Shown here: piece after piece, positions 1 to 6,211 of the stretch
Position numbering within the stretch: position 1 is the first letter of the stretch
Layout of the letters: every line of letters starts with the position of its first letter
Source: Balneolales bacterium
GTDB lineage: Bacteria > Bacteroidota > Rhodothermia > Balneolales > Natronogracilivirgulaceae
NCBI GenBank assembly: GCA_007133995.1
Contig: SLLP01000273.1
Span: 1-8,908 of the forward strand
Reading direction: 5' to 3'
DNA: 8,908 nucleotides
Translations under genes and position numbers: made by a program
The notes under the pieces: generated by a model
Told to the model about the DNA's origin: nothing
Database searches by the model: none
What the model saw: the letters and a program-made list of their open reading frames with translations, nothing else

Positions 1-13
1 ATATTTAAAAATG

Positions 14-44
14 GTGATTCAATCACTGAGTATATTTTTATAAT
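14..44 (+). promoter_or_regulatory. Possible guaB promoter with overlapping inverted repeat
   Basis: A perfect TATAAT hexamer lies at 39-44, 34 bp before the guaB start codon. No recognisable -35 element sits at the right distance. Instead the -35 region is covered by a perfect inverted repeat, GTGATT-C-AATCAC (14-26), which could be an operator or activator site. An outer 7-bp A/T-rich inverted repeat (6-12 with 34-40) surrounds it. The region is A/T rich, so the hexamer may occur by chance, and Bacteroidota-type promoters often use a different -7 element (TAnnTTTG), which is not seen here. Promoter function is inferred. Confidence 0.35.
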
Positions 45-58
45 TTACACAAACGCCA

Positions 59-72
59 AGCAAATATTTGCT
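59..72. repeat. 14-bp perfect palindrome just upstream of guaB start
   Basis: AGCAAATATTTGCT reads identically on both strands and ends 5 nt before the guaB ATG, where a ribosome binding site would normally lie. No Shine-Dalgarno sequence is present. The palindrome could be a repressor site downstream of the promoter, or could influence translation initiation in the mRNA. Which of these applies, if either, cannot be told from sequence alone. Confidence 0.5.
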
Positions 73-77
73 CTTTC

Positions 78-1556
78 ATGACCCCCAAAAAAAACAATCC
101 CCGAATAGATCGTCAAGGTCTGACCTATGATGATGTTCTGCTAATTCCCGGTTACTCAAAAGTCTTACCCCGCGATGTGGATACGACCATTGAGCTTGCG
201 CCTGGCCTCACCCTCAACATCCCCATTCTCAGTGCTGCAATGGACACAGTCTCCGAGTACCGGCTTGGCATCGCACTTGCCCGCGAGGGTGGCATTGCCA
301 TGCTGCACAAAAATATGAGCATTGAGGAGCAGGCCGAACAGGTGCGCCTGGTCAAGCGCAGCGAAAGTGGTATGATCGTGGATCCGGTTACCCTGAAAAA
401 GGAGGCCAGAGTTGCCGAAGCACGCAGTCTCATGAACCGATTACAGATCGGCGGAATTCCCATTGTGGATGACAATCATGTGCTGGAGGGTATTGTGACC
501 AACCGCGACCTGCGTTTCGAGTCAGATCCGGCCACCAGACTGGGAGACATCATGACAAGGGAAAATCTGGTGACCGCCCATGAGGGTACTACTCTGGAAA
601 CGGCCGAAAAGCTGCTTCAAAAATACAAAATTGAGAAACTGCCTATTGTAAATAACGACGGAGTACTTGTAGGACTTATCACATTCAAGGATATTGAAAA
701 GAAGAAGAATTTCCCCAATGCCTGTAAAGACAATATGGGTCGACTCCGTGTTGGTGCAGCTGTCGGCATATCACCAGAAACGATAGAACGCACCTCGGCG
801 CTGGTGGAAGCAGGGGTGGATGTGATAACGGTGGATACCGCGCACGGACACTCACAAGGTGTAATTGAAACCGTCGGCAGGATTAGAAGACAGTGGCCGG
901 AACTTAACATCATTGCAGGTAATATTGCTACTGCTGAGGCCGCAGAGGCGTTGCACAAGGCTGGTGCCAATGTTGTAAAGGTAGGGGTCGGGCCCGGCTC
1001 TATCTGTACCACACGCATTGTGACCGGAGTCGGGGTTCCCCAGCTTTCTGCCGTAATGGAGATCGCTGAATACTCGGCAAAGGCCGGTATCGGACTGATT
1101 GCCGATGGAGGCATCAAGCAGACCGGAGATATTCCCAAAGCCATTGCAGGTGGTGCTACCGCTGTTATGATCGGTTCACTTTTTGCAGGAGTGGATGAAA
1201 GTCCGGGTGAGACCATCATCTATGAGTCCAGAAAATACAAAACCTATCGCGGTATGGGCAGTCTGAGTGCCATGAACCAGGGCAGCAAAGACCGGTACTT
1301 CCAGGATGTCGAAGATGACATAAATAAACTGGTGCCCGAAGGCATCGAAGGCCGGGTTCCCTATAAAGGACATCTCTCAGAAGTGGTGTTCCAGATGACC
1401 GGTGGACTTAGAGCTGCAATGGGTTACTGTGGTTCGGCCAGCTTAAAGCAGCTTCAGAATGCGAAATTCGTGCACATATCTTCCGCAGGTATCTACGAAA
1501 GCCATCCTCACTCAGTGCAAATTACGCAGGAAGCACCCAACTACTCCGGACGCTAG
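78..1556 (+). CDS. guaB: Inosine-5'-monophosphate dehydrogenase (IMPDH)
   Basis: This enzyme oxidises IMP to XMP with NAD+, the committed step of guanine nucleotide synthesis in the cytoplasm. The 492-residue protein has the usual full bacterial length. It opens with the typical LTYDDVLLIPG segment (15-25). A pair of CBS domains, the nucleotide-sensing Bateman module, is inserted in the TIM barrel at about residues 95-210. The catalytic loop GSICTTR places the active-site cysteine at 310. VDTAHGHS (252-259) supplies the NAD-contacting aspartate, IADGGI (341-346) a phosphate-binding strand, and YRGMGSLSAM (390-399) the IMP-binding segment. The flap EGRVPYKG (424-431) carries the Arg and Tyr that activate water. 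All key residues are intact. The ATG at 78 fits the family N-terminus. The gene is separated from its downstream neighbour by 100 bp containing likely promoters, so it is probably its own transcription unit. Confidence 0.97.
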   Translation: MTPKKNNPRIDRQGLTYDDVLLIPGYSKVLPRDVDTTIELAPGLTLNIPILSAAMDTVSEYRLGIALAREGGIAMLHKNMSIEEQAEQVRLVKRSESGMIVDPVTLKKEARVAEARSLMNRLQIGGIPIVDDNHVLEGIVTNRDLRFESDPATRLGDIMTRENLVTAHEGTTLETAEKLLQKYKIEKLPIVNNDGVLVGLITFKDIEKKKNFPNACKDNMGRLRVGAAVGISPETIERTSALVEAGVDVITVDTAHGHSQGVIETVGRIRRQWPELNIIAGNIATAEAAEALHKAGANVVKVGVGPGSICTTRIVTGVGVPQLSAVMEIAEYSAKAGIGLIADGGIKQTGDIPKAIAGGATAVMIGSLFAGVDESPGETIIYESRKYKTYRGMGSLSAMNQGSKDRYFQDVEDDINKLVPEGIEGRVPYKGHLSEVVFQMTGGLRAAMGYCGSASLKQLQNAKFVHISSAGIYESHPHSVQITQEAPNYSGR

Positions 1557-1569
1557 TTTTTTGTTACCC

Positions 1570-1626
1570 TTGCACTCACTGATAACTCATAATATTATTG
1601 CACGTTCGGGATTTCAGTAGTATTAT
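1570..1626 (+). promoter_or_regulatory. Two tandem promoter-like hexamer pairs before the M23 gene
   Basis: The 100-bp gap between guaB and the peptidase gene contains the same hexamer pair twice. TTGCAC at 1570-1575 is followed after 17 bp by TATTAT at 1593-1598. TTGCAC at 1598-1603 is followed after 17 bp by TATTAT at 1621-1626. The pairs are offset by exactly 28 bp, and the last T of the first pair is the first T of the second. TATTAT matches 5 of 6 bases of the sigma-70 -10 consensus; TTGCAC matches 3 of 6 at -35. The spacing is ideal for a housekeeping sigma factor. The second pair would start transcription about 24 bp before the GTG start codon. Promoter function is inferred from the pattern. 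Confidence 0.5.
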
Positions 1627-1656
1627 AAACAGCATCATCTTCCAACGGCTTGAAAC

Positions 1657-2523
1657 GTGAAATCGCTGCTAAAAAAACTGATTGAACGAAGAAAAGAGGA
1701 GGTCACCATTCTTCTCTTTGATGATGAGAATCCGCATCAGCAGGAAAGTTATAGCCTCAAGCCGGCAAAGCTTTTCACTATACTCGGTGGAATAAATATT
1801 GCTATCGTACTTTTAATAATGATACTTTTCTATGTGACTCCGCTGGGAAGCTATCTGTTCAACAAGGAGAACCGGGCTGTCCGGGCATCGATTGTCCAGA
1901 TACATGACCGTGTGCTTGCACTTCAGGATTCTTTGGAAGCCCGCGATCAGCAGCTCTACGAAATTCAAAATGTTATTCGTAACAATGCCGATACTGTATT
2001 TGTAACCCGTTCCAATTACGGATGGGGTTCGGGCTTAACTGAGAACACCGAAACTCCGCCGGTAAGATCCTACCGTACATCCCACTATCCCGGCACTCAA
2101 TCACTACAGGGGGATCAGATTATTCACTCTGACGTATTTTCCGGAAACATCAGTTTTCCCGCAGAACCACCTGTAACAGGAACACTCACTGGCAGATATC
2201 AACCAGAGTCGGGTCACTACGGAATCGACATCGCTGCTCGAAAAGGCACAGATGTCCGAGTCGTGGCCGACGGAGTGATCATTAGTTCAGATTGGACGAT
2301 TAATAACGGCCATACACTTCATATTCTGCACGCTAACGGCTATGCCACGGTGTACAAGCATTTTTCCGAAATCATCTACAGAACAGGTGATATTGTCCGC
2401 AAGGGCGATGTGATTGGCAAAGTGGGTGAGACCGGATTGCTGGCATCGGGTCCTCATATTCACTTCGAGCTTTGGAAGAATGGCGTTTCCCTTGACCCAC
2501 AGCACTACATCAACTTGAATTAG
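1657..2523 (+). CDS. Membrane-anchored M23 family peptidoglycan endopeptidase
   Basis: This is a predicted zinc metallopeptidase of the LytM/M23 type that cleaves peptide crosslinks in the cell wall. The 288-residue protein has a basic cytoplasmic N-terminus (1-40, rich in Lys and Arg at 1-13) and one membrane segment (about 41-61). A probable coiled-coil stretch (about 72-108) and a low-complexity linker follow, then the C-terminal peptidase domain (about 175-285). The zinc ligands are visible: H187 and D191 in HYGID, and H269 in HIHFELW. H235 in YKH and H267 complete the catalytic set, so the enzyme looks active rather than a degenerate activator. The start is GTG at 1657; it gives a sensible N-terminus, though no ribosome binding site is seen. 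The next gene is a bactofilin 64 bp away, and M23 enzymes of this topology are known partners of bactofilins in shape control. The specific crosslink cut is unknown. Confidence 0.9.
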   Translation: MKSLLKKLIERRKEEVTILLFDDENPHQQESYSLKPAKLFTILGGINIAIVLLIMILFYVTPLGSYLFNKENRAVRASIVQIHDRVLALQDSLEARDQQLYEIQNVIRNNADTVFVTRSNYGWGSGLTENTETPPVRSYRTSHYPGTQSLQGDQIIHSDVFSGNISFPAEPPVTGTLTGRYQPESGHYGIDIAARKGTDVRVVADGVIISSDWTINNGHTLHILHANGYATVYKHFSEIIYRTGDIVRKGDVIGKVGETGLLASGPHIHFELWKNGVSLDPQHYINLN

Positions 2524-2587
2524 GGCCATCTACCTACATAAACCCTTTACCAGGGCAAACTCTTAAACTTAAATAAACCATCCAAAA

Positions 2588-3049
2588 ATGTTTGGAAAAA
2601 ATTCAAAACCGCATAAATCAGCTATGAAAAACGACATACCCGGACAACCCAATATAAATATCATTAGTGCAGGCTCGGTCCTCACCGGCACCCTGAAGAG
2701 CAAAAGTGATCTGCGTATTTCAGGTACAGTTGAAGGTGAAGTGAATGCTGAGAGCAAATGCATCGTCTCTGAATCCGGAATAGTCAAGGGTGACCTGATC
2801 ACCAAAGAAGCCGATATCGCGGGAACTATTGAAGGCGAAATGAAAGTGTCCAACCGCCTCATTCTCAGGTCATCGGCGAAAATTATTGGTGACATTCAGA
2901 CCAAGGTCCTTATGGTGGAAGAGGGAGCGCGTATAGATGGTTCATGCAAAATGGGTGACCAGATAACCGACGACCCGGGGAGCAAGGGTAAAGATCAGAA
3001 TCAAAAAGCATCCTGGAAAAAACAGACTGAAAAAACCCCCGGGGCATAA
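2588..3049 (+). CDS. Bactofilin, polymer-forming cytoskeletal protein
   Basis: Bactofilins self-assemble without nucleotide into filaments on the inner face of the membrane and position cell-wall enzymes. The 153-residue protein has the family plan. A short N-terminal tail is followed by a right-handed beta-helix core of repeated short strands with spaced glycines (about 23-122). Examples are SGTVEGEV (45-52), SGIVKGDL (63-70), AGTIEGEM (78-85) and KIIGDIQT (98-105). A disordered Lys/Gln-rich tail (123-153) ends the protein. The N-terminus MFGKNSK resembles the short hydrophobic-plus-basic membrane-targeting tails described for bactofilins. No transmembrane segment is present. The gene follows an M23 endopeptidase, its expected functional partner. 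An A-rich stretch without Shine-Dalgarno precedes the ATG. A local role in cell shape or envelope organisation is inferred. Confidence 0.92.
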   Translation: MFGKNSKPHKSAMKNDIPGQPNINIISAGSVLTGTLKSKSDLRISGTVEGEVNAESKCIVSESGIVKGDLITKEADIAGTIEGEMKVSNRLILRSSAKIIGDIQTKVLMVEEGARIDGSCKMGDQITDDPGSKGKDQNQKASWKKQTEKTPGA

Positions 3050-3116
3050 CAGGAATTTCTGACAATAACCCCTGTGACTCTTCACCTGAATTCCCGAGGT
3101 TCACCACAGCACGGAC

Positions 3117-3368
3117 ATGCCCCTTCGAAACCTTGCCACATACGGGGAATATATTGCGCTCGGCACCCACATAGCTGCATCGATGATTGTGCCCGTGGTG
3201 ATAGGTATCTATGTGGACAAAAAGTGGAATCTGAGTCCGTGGGGCGTTATCATTGGAGCACTTCTGGGATTCGGCAGCATGATCTCTATTGTGATCAAAC
3301 TTGCGGCAAAGACAGGTAAAAGTGAATACAAAGACAGAAAAAAACAAGCCGGGGATGATAAAGTTTAG
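3117..3368 (+). CDS. atpZ: AtpZ/AtpI family small membrane protein
   Basis: This 83-residue protein has two predicted membrane helices (about 13-33 and 42-62) joined by a short loop, and a charged cytoplasmic tail (64-83). The segment GIYVDKKWNLSPWG (30-43), with an Asp after the first helix and a Pro-Trp before the second, is typical of the AtpZ/AtpI family found at the head of ATP synthase operons. In some bacteria such proteins help assemble the c-ring or carry divalent cations for the ATPase; which applies here is not known. It begins the ATP synthase cluster 67 bp after the bactofilin stop, and its last codons overlap the next gene by 14 nt. The gap before it (3050-3116) shows no convincing promoter, so transcription may come from the bactofilin side. 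The family is clear; the symbol is less certain. Confidence 0.82.
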   Translation: MPLRNLATYGEYIALGTHIAASMIVPVVIGIYVDKKWNLSPWGVIIGALLGFGSMISIVIKLAAKTGKSEYKDRKKQAGDDKV

Positions 3369-3738
3369 CGGATATATTCTGCTGATTGATCTGATTAGTC
3401 TTATTCTGATCGGCCTGCCTGTATATCTAAATGCCGGAATGGAGGTCTTCCTGCCTGTACTAATCGCTTTTGCAATTACCAGTGTGCTTGCCATTGCCAG
3501 CTTTTACCCGTTCACCCGTATGGGTGCCGGATCCATAAATAAATATATGACTGCCATGCTCATTGCAATGATGCTTCGCATGCTCGTCATTGGGGCTTCG
3601 GTCGCGGTCGTTTTTCTTTTTACAGATTTACATCAAATAGGTTTTACAGTTGCACTATTATTTTCCTATATTTGCAAATCTGCCGTTGAAACCTACATTC
3701 TAACACGTAAACAAAGAGGTCAGCCGTCGGTGTCATGA
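3355..3738 (+). CDS. atpI: AtpI-like ATP synthase accessory membrane protein
   Basis: The predicted protein of 127 residues has four membrane helices (about 6-25, 30-52, 64-90 and 95-115), close in length and topology to the AtpI/UncI protein of other ATP synthase operons. A conserved-looking MLRMLVIG segment (73-80) puts an arginine inside the third helix. The ATG at 3355 is preferred over the upstream TTG at 3301, because the extra 18 residues would be charged, read entirely within atpZ, and not match a membrane-protein N-terminus. It overlaps atpZ by 14 nt and its stop overlaps the atpB start (ATGA), so translation of the three is probably coupled. Family members are thought to aid c-ring assembly; function here rests on position and topology rather than a diagnostic motif. 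Confidence 0.75.
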   Translation: MIKFSGYILLIDLISLILIGLPVYLNAGMEVFLPVLIAFAITSVLAIASFYPFTRMGAGSINKYMTAMLIAMMLRMLVIGASVAVVFLFTDLHQIGFTVALLFSYICKSAVETYILTRKQRGQPSVS

Positions 3739-4802
3739 TGAAACAACTTCTGCGCTTTCTCCTACTGAACCTTGTACTTGTGACAGGTGTGGCTGTTGTT
3801 TCCAACGCAGAGTCCGGTGATGAAAACCGGATTGATCTCATCGGCAAAGTAGTTGATCACCATTACCTTGACTTCAAGCCACTGGCAACCGTTGAGTTGC
3901 CAAGGCTCATATATGACAACGGCCGTATTCATGCCTACCGCAGTACTACTTCGTTACTCAACAAAAGCAAGCTGTTTACCGATGCGGGATATATCGATGC
4001 TGAACCGGTAGTCCAGAACGGCTTAATCAAACCTGCAACCTACCAAATAGTGCGCACTGATGGAACATCTCCACAATTTGACTTTTCCATTACATCACAC
4101 CTGGTATTTTTCTGGATCGCAGCATTTTTGACCTTCCTTATATTTATCCCGCTCTCTTTAAAATACCGCAAGGGAATCGGCCGCAACAGCGAACCCAAGG
4201 GTGCCTTCCAGAATATATTTGAAACGCTTGTTGTTTTCATCCGGGATGAAATAGCCCTTCAGAACATTGGGTCGCATAAGTATATGACCTTTACGCCGTA
4301 TTTGCTTACAGTGTTCTTTTTCATACTTTTCATGAATTTTTTCGGCCTGATGCCCTGGGGTGTCTCGTCAACAGCAGATATCACCATTACCGCCGTTTTG
4401 GCGCTTTTTACTTTTGCCACCACCCAGATTTTTGCTACAAAAGATCACTGGAAACACGTGTTCTGGTTCCCAGGTGTACCCATTCCCATCAAGTTCATCC
4501 TGATGCCGGTGGAGTTGATCGGGCTCTTCACCAAACCATTTGCCCTTTGTATTCGACTTTTTGCAAACATGGCTTCAGGGAAAATTTTGATAATGGCAAT
4601 ACTGGGAACAATCTTTATTTTTTCCGATCTTTTTGGTCCCGGTGTGGCCTATGGAACGTCATGGGTCTGGGTTTTTCTGACATTATTTGTTTACCTGATT
4701 AAAGCACTGGTAGGTTTTATTCAGGCATACGTATTCACTATTTTATCCGCTCTTTTCATTGGTCTGGCTGTTGCTGATCATAGCGAAGAGCATGCACACT
4801 GA
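3735..4802 (+). CDS. atpB: ATP synthase F0 subunit a
   Basis: Subunit a forms the two proton half-channels beside the rotating c-ring in the inner membrane. The 355-residue protein is far longer than the roughly 240-270 residues of most bacteria because of its N-terminus. That begins with a signal peptide (about 1-25, probable cleavage after SNA) and a soluble region (26-115) with HHYLDFKPL, as in Bacteroidota-type AtpB. The membrane core starts at about 121. The essential arginine is R274 in LCIRLFANM, within the signature helix 258-280, and Q330 in GFIQAYVF lies in the last helix, which faces the c-ring. The tail is histidine- and acid-rich. The start codon is one of two adjacent ATGs (3735 or 3738); the first overlaps the atpI stop. 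The c-subunit gene follows after 50 bp. Confidence 0.96.
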   Translation: MMKQLLRFLLLNLVLVTGVAVVSNAESGDENRIDLIGKVVDHHYLDFKPLATVELPRLIYDNGRIHAYRSTTSLLNKSKLFTDAGYIDAEPVVQNGLIKPATYQIVRTDGTSPQFDFSITSHLVFFWIAAFLTFLIFIPLSLKYRKGIGRNSEPKGAFQNIFETLVVFIRDEIALQNIGSHKYMTFTPYLLTVFFFILFMNFFGLMPWGVSSTADITITAVLALFTFATTQIFATKDHWKHVFWFPGVPIPIKFILMPVELIGLFTKPFALCIRLFANMASGKILIMAILGTIFIFSDLFGPGVAYGTSWVWVFLTLFVYLIKALVGFIQAYVFTILSALFIGLAVADHSEEHAH

Positions 4803-4840
4803 AGTTTTTCCCAAATAAATCATAAACACATTAACTTAAC

Positions 4841-4846
4841 TGAGGT
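4841..4846 (+). promoter_or_regulatory. Shine-Dalgarno sequence of atpE
   Basis: TGAGGT, with core GAGG at 4842-4845, lies 6 nt before the atpE ATG, a good ribosome binding site position. guaB, the peptidase and bactofilin genes, atpZ and atpF show none, as is usual in Bacteroidota-like genomes. Only atpG has a weaker candidate, AGGA at 7819-7822. A stronger site for atpE would suit the multi-copy c subunit; that link is inference. Confidence 0.6.
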
Positions 4847-4852
4847 AACATA

Positions 4853-5071
4853 ATGGAATTAGCATATTTAGCCGCAGGTTTCGGAGCTGGAATCACAACG
4901 ATAGGTGCCGCTGTAGGTATCGGTATGATTGGTAAAAGCGCCATGGAGGGCTCAGCACGTCAACCGGAAGCTTCCGGCGACATACGCACATCCATGCTGA
5001 TCTCTGCTGCATTTATTGAAGGTGTGGCACTGTTCGGACAGGTTGTCTGTATCATTCTTGCACTCAGCTAA
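4853..5071 (+). CDS. atpE: ATP synthase F0 subunit c
   Basis: The 72-residue proteolipid forms the rotating ring that carries protons. It has two membrane helices. The first is glycine-rich (about 5-27, GAGITTIGAAVGIGMIG). A polar loop with the conserved ARQPE (35-39) contacts gamma and epsilon. The second helix (about 46-70) carries the ion-binding glutamate E56 in AAFIEGVALFG. The residues that mark sodium-binding rings, a Gln in helix 1 and Ser/Thr directly after the Glu, are absent; Gly57 follows E56. A proton ring is therefore the likelier reading. The gene has the clearest ribosome binding site in the window and is flanked by short gaps of 50 and 46 bp. Confidence 0.96.
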   Translation: MELAYLAAGFGAGITTIGAAVGIGMIGKSAMEGSARQPEASGDIRTSMLISAAFIEGVALFGQVVCIILALS

Positions 5072-5080
5072 GCAAGGATC

Positions 5081-5105
5081 CGCTTATCACCGCTTTTAAA
5101 CGCTT
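5081..5105 (+). repeat. Three CGCTT pentamers at exact 10-bp spacing
   Basis: CGCTT occurs at 5081, 5091 and 5101 in the 46-bp gap between atpE and atpF, so the copies lie on the same face of the DNA helix. The bases between them differ. The array ends 12 bp before the atpF start codon, and no Shine-Dalgarno sequence is present there. It could be chance, a protein-binding site, or an mRNA element that sets the ratio of c to b. No function is established. Confidence 0.4.
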
Positions 5106-5117
5106 GATATCACATTT

Positions 5118-5639
5118 ATGAATCCTGTATTTGCACAAGGCCTGCTTGATGTGGACTTCGGACTCTTTTTCTGGGTTCTCATCACGTTTCTGCTCTTTCT
5201 TTTCCTGCTGACCAAGTTTGCATGGAAACCGATCCTTAATGCACTTGGTGAACGGGAAAAAGCCATCAAAGAATCCCTCGAAGCGGCTGAAAAAGCCAAA
5301 GAGGATGCGATGCGCATTTCAAAGGAAAATGAGAAGGCGCTTAAGAAAGCAGAATCCATATCCCAGAAGATGCGAAAAGAAGCCATTGAAGAAGCGGAGG
5401 CTCTCCGCGCTGATCGCGCTGAAAAAGCCAAGGTCGAAGCAGAAAAGCTTCTGGACCAGGCCCGAAGCACTATTGAACAGGAAAAGAAGAAGGCTCTGTT
5501 GGAGCTAAGGGCAGAGGTGTCGAAAATGGCCATCGAGGCCGCATCCCGCATACTGGATGAAGAAATCGATGAAAAGCGTAATAAAAAAATTGTGGATCGC
5601 TACATTAAAGAACTAAACCAGGCAACCGCTGATTCATGA
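5118..5639 (+). CDS. atpF: ATP synthase F0 subunit b
   Basis: Subunit b is the peripheral stalk that holds F1 still against rotation. The 173-residue protein has a short N-terminus, one membrane helix (about 14-33), then FAWKPILNALGEREKAIKES (34-53), the standard junction of this family. A long, highly charged helix rich in Lys, Glu and Ala follows, forming the dimeric coiled coil (about 45-140). The C-terminal part (about 140-170) would bind delta. Length is normal. Only one b-type gene is present, so a b homodimer is expected rather than a b/b' pair. The stop codon overlaps the atpH start (ATGA), suggesting coupled translation. Confidence 0.96.
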   Translation: MNPVFAQGLLDVDFGLFFWVLITFLLFLFLLTKFAWKPILNALGEREKAIKESLEAAEKAKEDAMRISKENEKALKKAESISQKMRKEAIEEAEALRADRAEKAKVEAEKLLDQARSTIEQEKKKALLELRAEVSKMAIEAASRILDEEIDEKRNKKIVDRYIKELNQATADS

Positions 5640-6181
5640 TTATAAAAAAAGTCGCTCACCGCTATGCTTTAGCTCTTTTTCAGGAAGCCAAAGGGTCCGG
5701 AAACCTCAATGCCGTGGCAAACGACATGCAGCGAATCAGAAAAACTGTTTCAGGTTCCCTGGAGCTTCAGCTATTCCTGAAGAGCCAGATCATTTCCCGG
5801 GATATCAAAAAAAAAGTCCTGGGCGAACTGTTCGACAAAGAGCTATCTGACCTCAGCCGGCAGTTTCTTACGCTTATTCTTGAAAAAAGAAGGGAAGGTG
5901 AACTTCCCGGTATAGCAGAAGCAATCGGCCTGCTTTATAAAAAGGAGAAAGGACTGGTGGATATTGAGGTACTGGTTACACACCTGCCGGACTCAAAACA
6001 AAGTGATGTGCTCAAAAAACAACTCGAGAAAAAAACAGGCAGCAAGATTGAGCTCACATTTATCGAAGATTCGTCATTGAAAGGAGGAATGGCGATCAGA
6101 ATAAACGATACCGTTATTGACGGTACAATCAAACATAAATTACAACAACTTGAAGCCTCATTCCTGCAAGCCGGAATGTAA
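5636..6181 (+). CDS. atpH: ATP synthase F1 subunit delta
   Basis: Delta joins the top of the alpha/beta ring to the b stalk (the OSCP position). The 181-residue protein has the usual length. The N-terminal helical domain (about 4-105) begins with VAHRYALALFQEA, typical of the family. The C-terminal domain holds the delta signature at about 149-169 (LKGGMAIRINDTVIDGTIKHK). The start overlaps the atpF stop by 4 nt, and atpA follows after 30 bp. Nothing unusual is seen; sequence divergence is normal for this fast-evolving subunit. Confidence 0.95.
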   Translation: MIIKKVAHRYALALFQEAKGSGNLNAVANDMQRIRKTVSGSLELQLFLKSQIISRDIKKKVLGELFDKELSDLSRQFLTLILEKRREGELPGIAEAIGLLYKKEKGLVDIEVLVTHLPDSKQSDVLKKQLEKKTGSKIELTFIEDSSLKGGMAIRINDTVIDGTIKHKLQQLEASFLQAGM

Positions 6182-6211
6182 GTTTCCTAAAAGTATTGAT
6201 AGACCAGCACT

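Noticed and set aside
617..1219. Minus-strand open frame of 200 codons inside guaB.
   Set aside because: It lies wholly opposite a strongly conserved gene, has low-complexity Ser/Pro/Ala composition, and shows no recognisable domain.
1550..1568. T-run after the guaB stop as a terminator.
   Set aside because: No GC-rich hairpin precedes the T-run, so an intrinsic terminator is not supported.
2546..2575. TTTACC and TTAAAT/TAAATA as a promoter before the bactofilin gene.
   Set aside because: The -10 match is weak at either 17 or 18 bp spacing, and the region is A/T rich; the nearby CCCT/AGGG stem is only 4 bp.
3035..3044. CCCCGGGG palindrome at the end of the bactofilin gene.
   Set aside because: It has no loop and no following T-run, and lies in coding sequence (Pro-Gly codons); not a terminator.
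3074..3319. Plus-strand 81-codon frame overlapping atpZ in another frame.
   Set aside because: Its His/Cys-rich translation is unlike any family I recognise, and it covers the same bases as the clear AtpZ-like membrane protein.
3301..3354. Earlier TTG start for the AtpI-like gene.
   Set aside because: It would add a charged 18-residue segment encoded within atpZ. The ATG at 3355 gives a normal AtpI length and a membrane-helix start.
2910..3494. Minus-strand open frame of 194 codons across bactofilin, atpZ and atpI.
   Set aside because: It opposes three well-supported genes on the plus strand and shows no domain or plausible start context.
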